A stretch of DNA of 64,000 bases from Allomuricauda sp. M10 (lineage in GTDB: Bacteria > Bacteroidota > Bacteroidia > Flavobacteriales > Flavobacteriaceae): assembly GCF_020782875.1 (NCBI RefSeq), contig NZ_JAJGBN010000001.1, forward strand, positions 434,001-498,000, written 5' to 3'. The notes under the pieces are model-generated. The model saw only the letters and a program-made list of their open reading frames with translations. It ran no database searches and was not told where the DNA came from. The translations under genes and the position numbers were made by a program. Below, in pieces: positions 62,020-64,000 of the stretch. Numbering within the stretch: the stretch's first letter is position 1; every line of letters starts with the position of its first letter.

Positions 62020-63409
62020 GGTCCAATCTTTTTTGTTCCGAAGTTTCGGCCAATCGCTTTTCAATAATGGGCACGATGATGGTCTTTCTGGGTTGGGTCT
62101 TTACGAAGGGATATAACTCTAAGTCATCCTTCATTCTATCCTGTGGATTTTGATATTTATTGGTTCCCAGCGAAATAATCTTGCCTTCGTCAAACAGTTC
62201 TTGCTCTTTGGCAGCACTCTCCTTGATTTTTTGTTGGATGGTCCCTTTTTTCAAGGCGTCCAAAAATCCTCCAGATGCTTCTAGGTGTTTGAAAAGTGTC
62301 AAGGCTTTTTCCGCCAATTGCTTCGTCAACGATTCAATGTAATAGGTGCCTTCCGAAATTTCAGCTGCACCGTTGAAATATCCTTCTTCCTTCAATAACA
62401 ACAATTGGTTTCTGGCGATACGCTCTCCAAAAGCATTGTCTTTGTGATAGATAGTATCATAAGGAAGGTTGCAAACCGTATCCGCTCCTCCCAAAATGGC
62501 CGACATGCATTCCGAAGTGGTGCGTAACATGTTCACATTGTAATCGTACAGTGTTTTGTTGCGCTTGGATGGTACGGTCAAAATGTGACAACCGTTTTCA
62601 ATTCCATATTCCGTTGCTAAGGTCTTCCAAAGCCATCGCAAAGCCCTCAATTTGGCTATTTCAAAGAAATAGTTGCTACCAACCGCCACTTTGAAGGTGA
62701 TGGGAAATGTCTTCTCGACTGCGCTCGAAGTGACATTTGCAAAATGATTCAGGTATTCGTGGGCGTGGGCCAACCCATAGGCCAATTGTTGAACCATATT
62801 GGCCCCAGCATTTTGAAATAGCGATAGGTCCACACCCAGTACGGATACTTTTGCTTCAGATTGGGTCAGTTTAAAAATCCCATCCAATATTTGGTGGTCG
62901 GTCTCCAAATTATGGAACCAGTTGCCATCTTTGGCCAGATGACCGATTAAGTCGATATGCAGATGAATGTTGGCTTGACTACCTTTTGTGATGGCCAATA
63001 ATTTTTGGATCGGCTCCAATGCCAAAAATTCAAAATGAAAATGGATTGAGACATTGGCTAAATCGATTTCGGAAAGCAGCACATTAAAATCGATTTCTTC
63101 GTTTGGAAGGGTAAAAATCAAACTTTCCACTCCCTTTTGAAGGATTTCACGAGCCTTGGCATTGGCTTTTTTGGCATCGCCTGCGTAGATGGTTTGGGCA
63201 ATGTTCCACGGATGATCCTTACCAATGGAAAAGCTAGGAATACCCTCAACGTCCTCTTCGTTATAAAAAGGCTTTACCTTGATTCCTTCCAACGATTCCC
63301 ATACCAAGGCTTCGTTATAGTCGGCACCCTTTAGGTCGTATTGGATCTTTTGTTTCCATTGTTTGGCGGAAACTTCAGGAAAACCGTCAAATAGGCCAGT
63401 GTTACTCAT
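62012..63409 (-). CDS. mutA: methylmalonyl-CoA mutase, small (beta) subunit
   Basis: 465 residues. Related to the alpha subunit but without a working B12 site; it forms the heterodimer scaffold. Visible: [72 protein letters not shown] and [18 protein letters not shown]. The region [12 protein letters not shown] within it is coded by a palindrome (62705-62738) that is probably an insertion. It overlaps the FtsB/DivIC-like gene by eight bases. Confidence 0.93.
   Translation of the reverse strand: MSNTGLFDGFPEVSAKQWKQKIQYDLKGADYNEALVWESLEGIKVKPFYNEEDVEGIPSFSIGKDHPWNIAQTIYAGDAKKANAKAREILQKGVESLIFTLPNEEIDFNVLLSEIDLANVSIHFHFEFLALEPIQKLLAITKGSQANIHLHIDLIGHLAKDGNWFHNLETDHQILDGIFKLTQSEAKVSVLGVDLSLFQNAGANMVQQLAYGLAHAHEYLNHFANVTSSAVEKTFPITFKVAVGSNYFFEIAKLRALRWLWKTLATEYGIENGCHILTVPSKRNKTLYDYNVNMLRTTSECMSAILGGADTVCNLPYDTIYHKDNAFGERIARNQLLLLKEEGYFNGAAEISEGTYYIESLTKQLAEKALTLFKHLEASGGFLDALKKGTIQQKIKESAAKEQELFDEGKIISLGTNKYQNPQDRMKDDLELYPFVKTQPRKTIIVPIIEKRLAETSEQKRLDHE
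62705..62738. repeat. palindromic repeat inside the mutA coding region
   Basis: AAATGTC at 62705-62711 pairs with GACATTT at 62732-62738, with TCGA (62715-62718) against TCGA (62725-62728) around CTGCGC. The centre matches the one in mutB (TCGAnnnnnnTCGA). In the gene frame it codes for [10 protein letters not shown]. Confidence 0.75.
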
Positions 63410-63734
63410 CGTGTTTGTTCTTTATGCTGTCTTCGTATTCGATCAAAAAGATTTCTTCCTTATCTTTTTTCATGTAATATTTTTCCCGGGCCAGCTTTTC
63501 TATTTCCTTTTCATCCGACATCTTTTCCAGAATTTCCTGGTCCTTCGCAATTTCTCCTTTTAAAAACTCCTTCTGCTTTTCCAGTTTTTTGATTTCACCC
63601 CTTAGTTCCAAATGGATCAACAGGGAATTGGTATCAAAAAAGGCCATCCAGATCACAAATATGGTCAACACCAAGATGTACGTGTTAGTCATCCACTTGA
63701 ACCATTTTTTCTGTTTGAGTTCCTTGAGACCCAT
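63402..63734 (-). CDS. FtsB/DivIC-like septum formation initiator
   Basis: 110 residues: one membrane segment (NTYILVLTIFVIWMAFFD), then a coiled coil (LRGEIKKLEKQKEFLKGEIA) and EKMSDEKEIEKLAREKYYMKKDKEEIFLIEY. This bitopic build with the conserved LAREKYYMKK motif is the DivIC/FtsB family, which helps assemble the divisome with FtsL and FtsQ. It lies two bases after the uridine-kinase gene and overlaps mutA by eight bases. Confidence 0.9.
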   Translation of the reverse strand: MGLKELKQKKWFKWMTNTYILVLTIFVIWMAFFDTNSLLIHLELRGEIKKLEKQKEFLKGEIAKDQEILEKMSDEKEIEKLAREKYYMKKDKEEIFLIEYEDSIKNKHDE

Positions 63735-63736
63735 AA

Positions 63737-64000
63737 CTATGACAGTTTATTGTTGATGATGGTTCGTACAATATCCACCGCCACCGTGTTGTAATGGTTG
63801 TTCGGTATGATGATGTCCGCAAACTCCTTTGACGGTTCAATGAACTGCTCATGCATTGGTTTTACTGCTGTTTGATAGCGGGTCAAAACTTTTTCCAGGT
63901 CATGGCCACGTTCCCTGATGTCCCTTTGTAACCTTCTGATCAATCGCTCATCGGAATCGGCATGCACAAAGATCTTGATATCGAACATATCCCTCAATTT
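63737..64000 (-). CDS. udk: uridine kinase, C-terminal part
   Basis: The frame is open at the window end, so only the last 88 codons are seen. They contain FDIKIFVHADSDERLIRRLQRDIRERGHDLEKVLTRY, the lid region of uridine kinases that phosphorylate uridine and cytidine, followed by YNTVAVDIVRTIINNKLS. The N-terminal P-loop lies beyond the window. It is in the same unit as the DivIC-like and mutase genes. Confidence 0.85.
   Translation of the reverse strand, partial: KLRDMFDIKIFVHADSDERLIRRLQRDIRERGHDLEKVLTRYQTAVKPMHEQFIEPSKEFADIIIPNNHYNTVAVDIVRTIINNKLS

Noticed and set aside
1..64000. tRNA, rRNA, CRISPR arrays, insertion sequences and prophage genes
   Set aside because: I read the intergenic stretches, all below about 220 bases, and saw no cloverleaf, repeat-spacer array, transposase or phage gene.

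Overview
The window looks like a chromosomal segment from a marine member of the Flavobacteriaceae (Bacteroidota), possibly near Muricauda/Flagellimonas; the genus is a guess. The evidence is the mix of family-restricted genes (GldI, CCC-motif membrane proteins, DUF3810, DUF5683, DUF6122, DUF6503, WbqC, a GH97 glycosidase), Bacteroidota-type promoter elements (TTG-N17-20-TAnnTTTG), a predicted Flavobacteriia-type 6S RNA, and the near absence of purine-rich ribosome binding sites. It is gene-dense core chromosome. I see no rRNA, tRNA, CRISPR array, prophage or transposase, and no intergenic gap above about 220 bases.

Layout. 1-3.2 kb: envelope genes (pssA tail, lptB, an AhpD-like protein, tatC, kdsD). 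3.4-9.6 kb: recQ, an operon of two IFITM-like CCC-motif proteins plus DUF2752, an Smr protein, a lipoprotein, a cysteine desulfurase and a secreted protein. 9.7-15.9 kb: an M23 peptidase, a coiled-coil gene with zapA, a predicted 6S RNA, rny, a secreted repeat protein resembling the tail of plant casein-kinase-I-like proteins, and a CBS protein. 16-28 kb: a DUF349 protein, aroE, two tandem DUF368 transporters, a TPR protein, a class III aminotransferase, an OstA-like protein, dps and a SusB-like GH97 enzyme. 28-34 kb: purA, a Fur-family regulator, relA/spoT, a Ste24-like protease and a SpoU methyltransferase. 34-43 kb: a DUF6503 lipoprotein, two secreted amidohydrolases, DUF3810, a cyclophilin-FKBP fusion, gldI and an NrnA-like phosphoesterase. 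43-53.6 kb: a PhoD-like phosphatase, ndk, a GNAT, DUF721 (DciA-like), a lipoprotein, recF, a TPR protein, ribH, a small membrane protein, mutL, two rhomboids and an EEP-family protein. 53.6-64 kb: DUF6122, wbqC, a four-helix-bundle gene, lepB, dapB, DUF5683, parB, parA, the two methylmalonyl-CoA mutase subunits, a DivIC/FtsB-like protein and the tail of a uridine kinase gene.

Many genes form tightly packed, often overlapping operons: kdsD-tatC-ahpD-lptB, nrnA-gldI-PPIase, recF-lipoprotein-DUF721-GNAT, mutL-rhomboid-rhomboid-EEP, and parA-parB-DUF5683-dapB-lepB. Themes are envelope biogenesis (LptB, KdsD, OstA-like, DUF368, LepB, TatC, PPIases), chromosome maintenance (RecQ, RecF, MutL, ParAB, DUF721) and RNA or stringent control (6S RNA, RNase Y, RelA/SpoT).

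The most unusual points are: (1) two similar short palindromes embedded in frame inside both adjacent methylmalonyl-CoA mutase subunit genes and translated in the same reading frame; (2) a four-helix-bundle gene flanked by a 10-bp inverted repeat, sitting between lepB and wbqC, with wbqC apparently left without a normal start codon; (3) the IFITM-like/DUF2752 operon; (4) the secreted repeat protein with plant-like repeats; (5) two adjacent amidohydrolases with degraded metal sites; (6) a perfect palindrome placed like an activator site upstream of dps.
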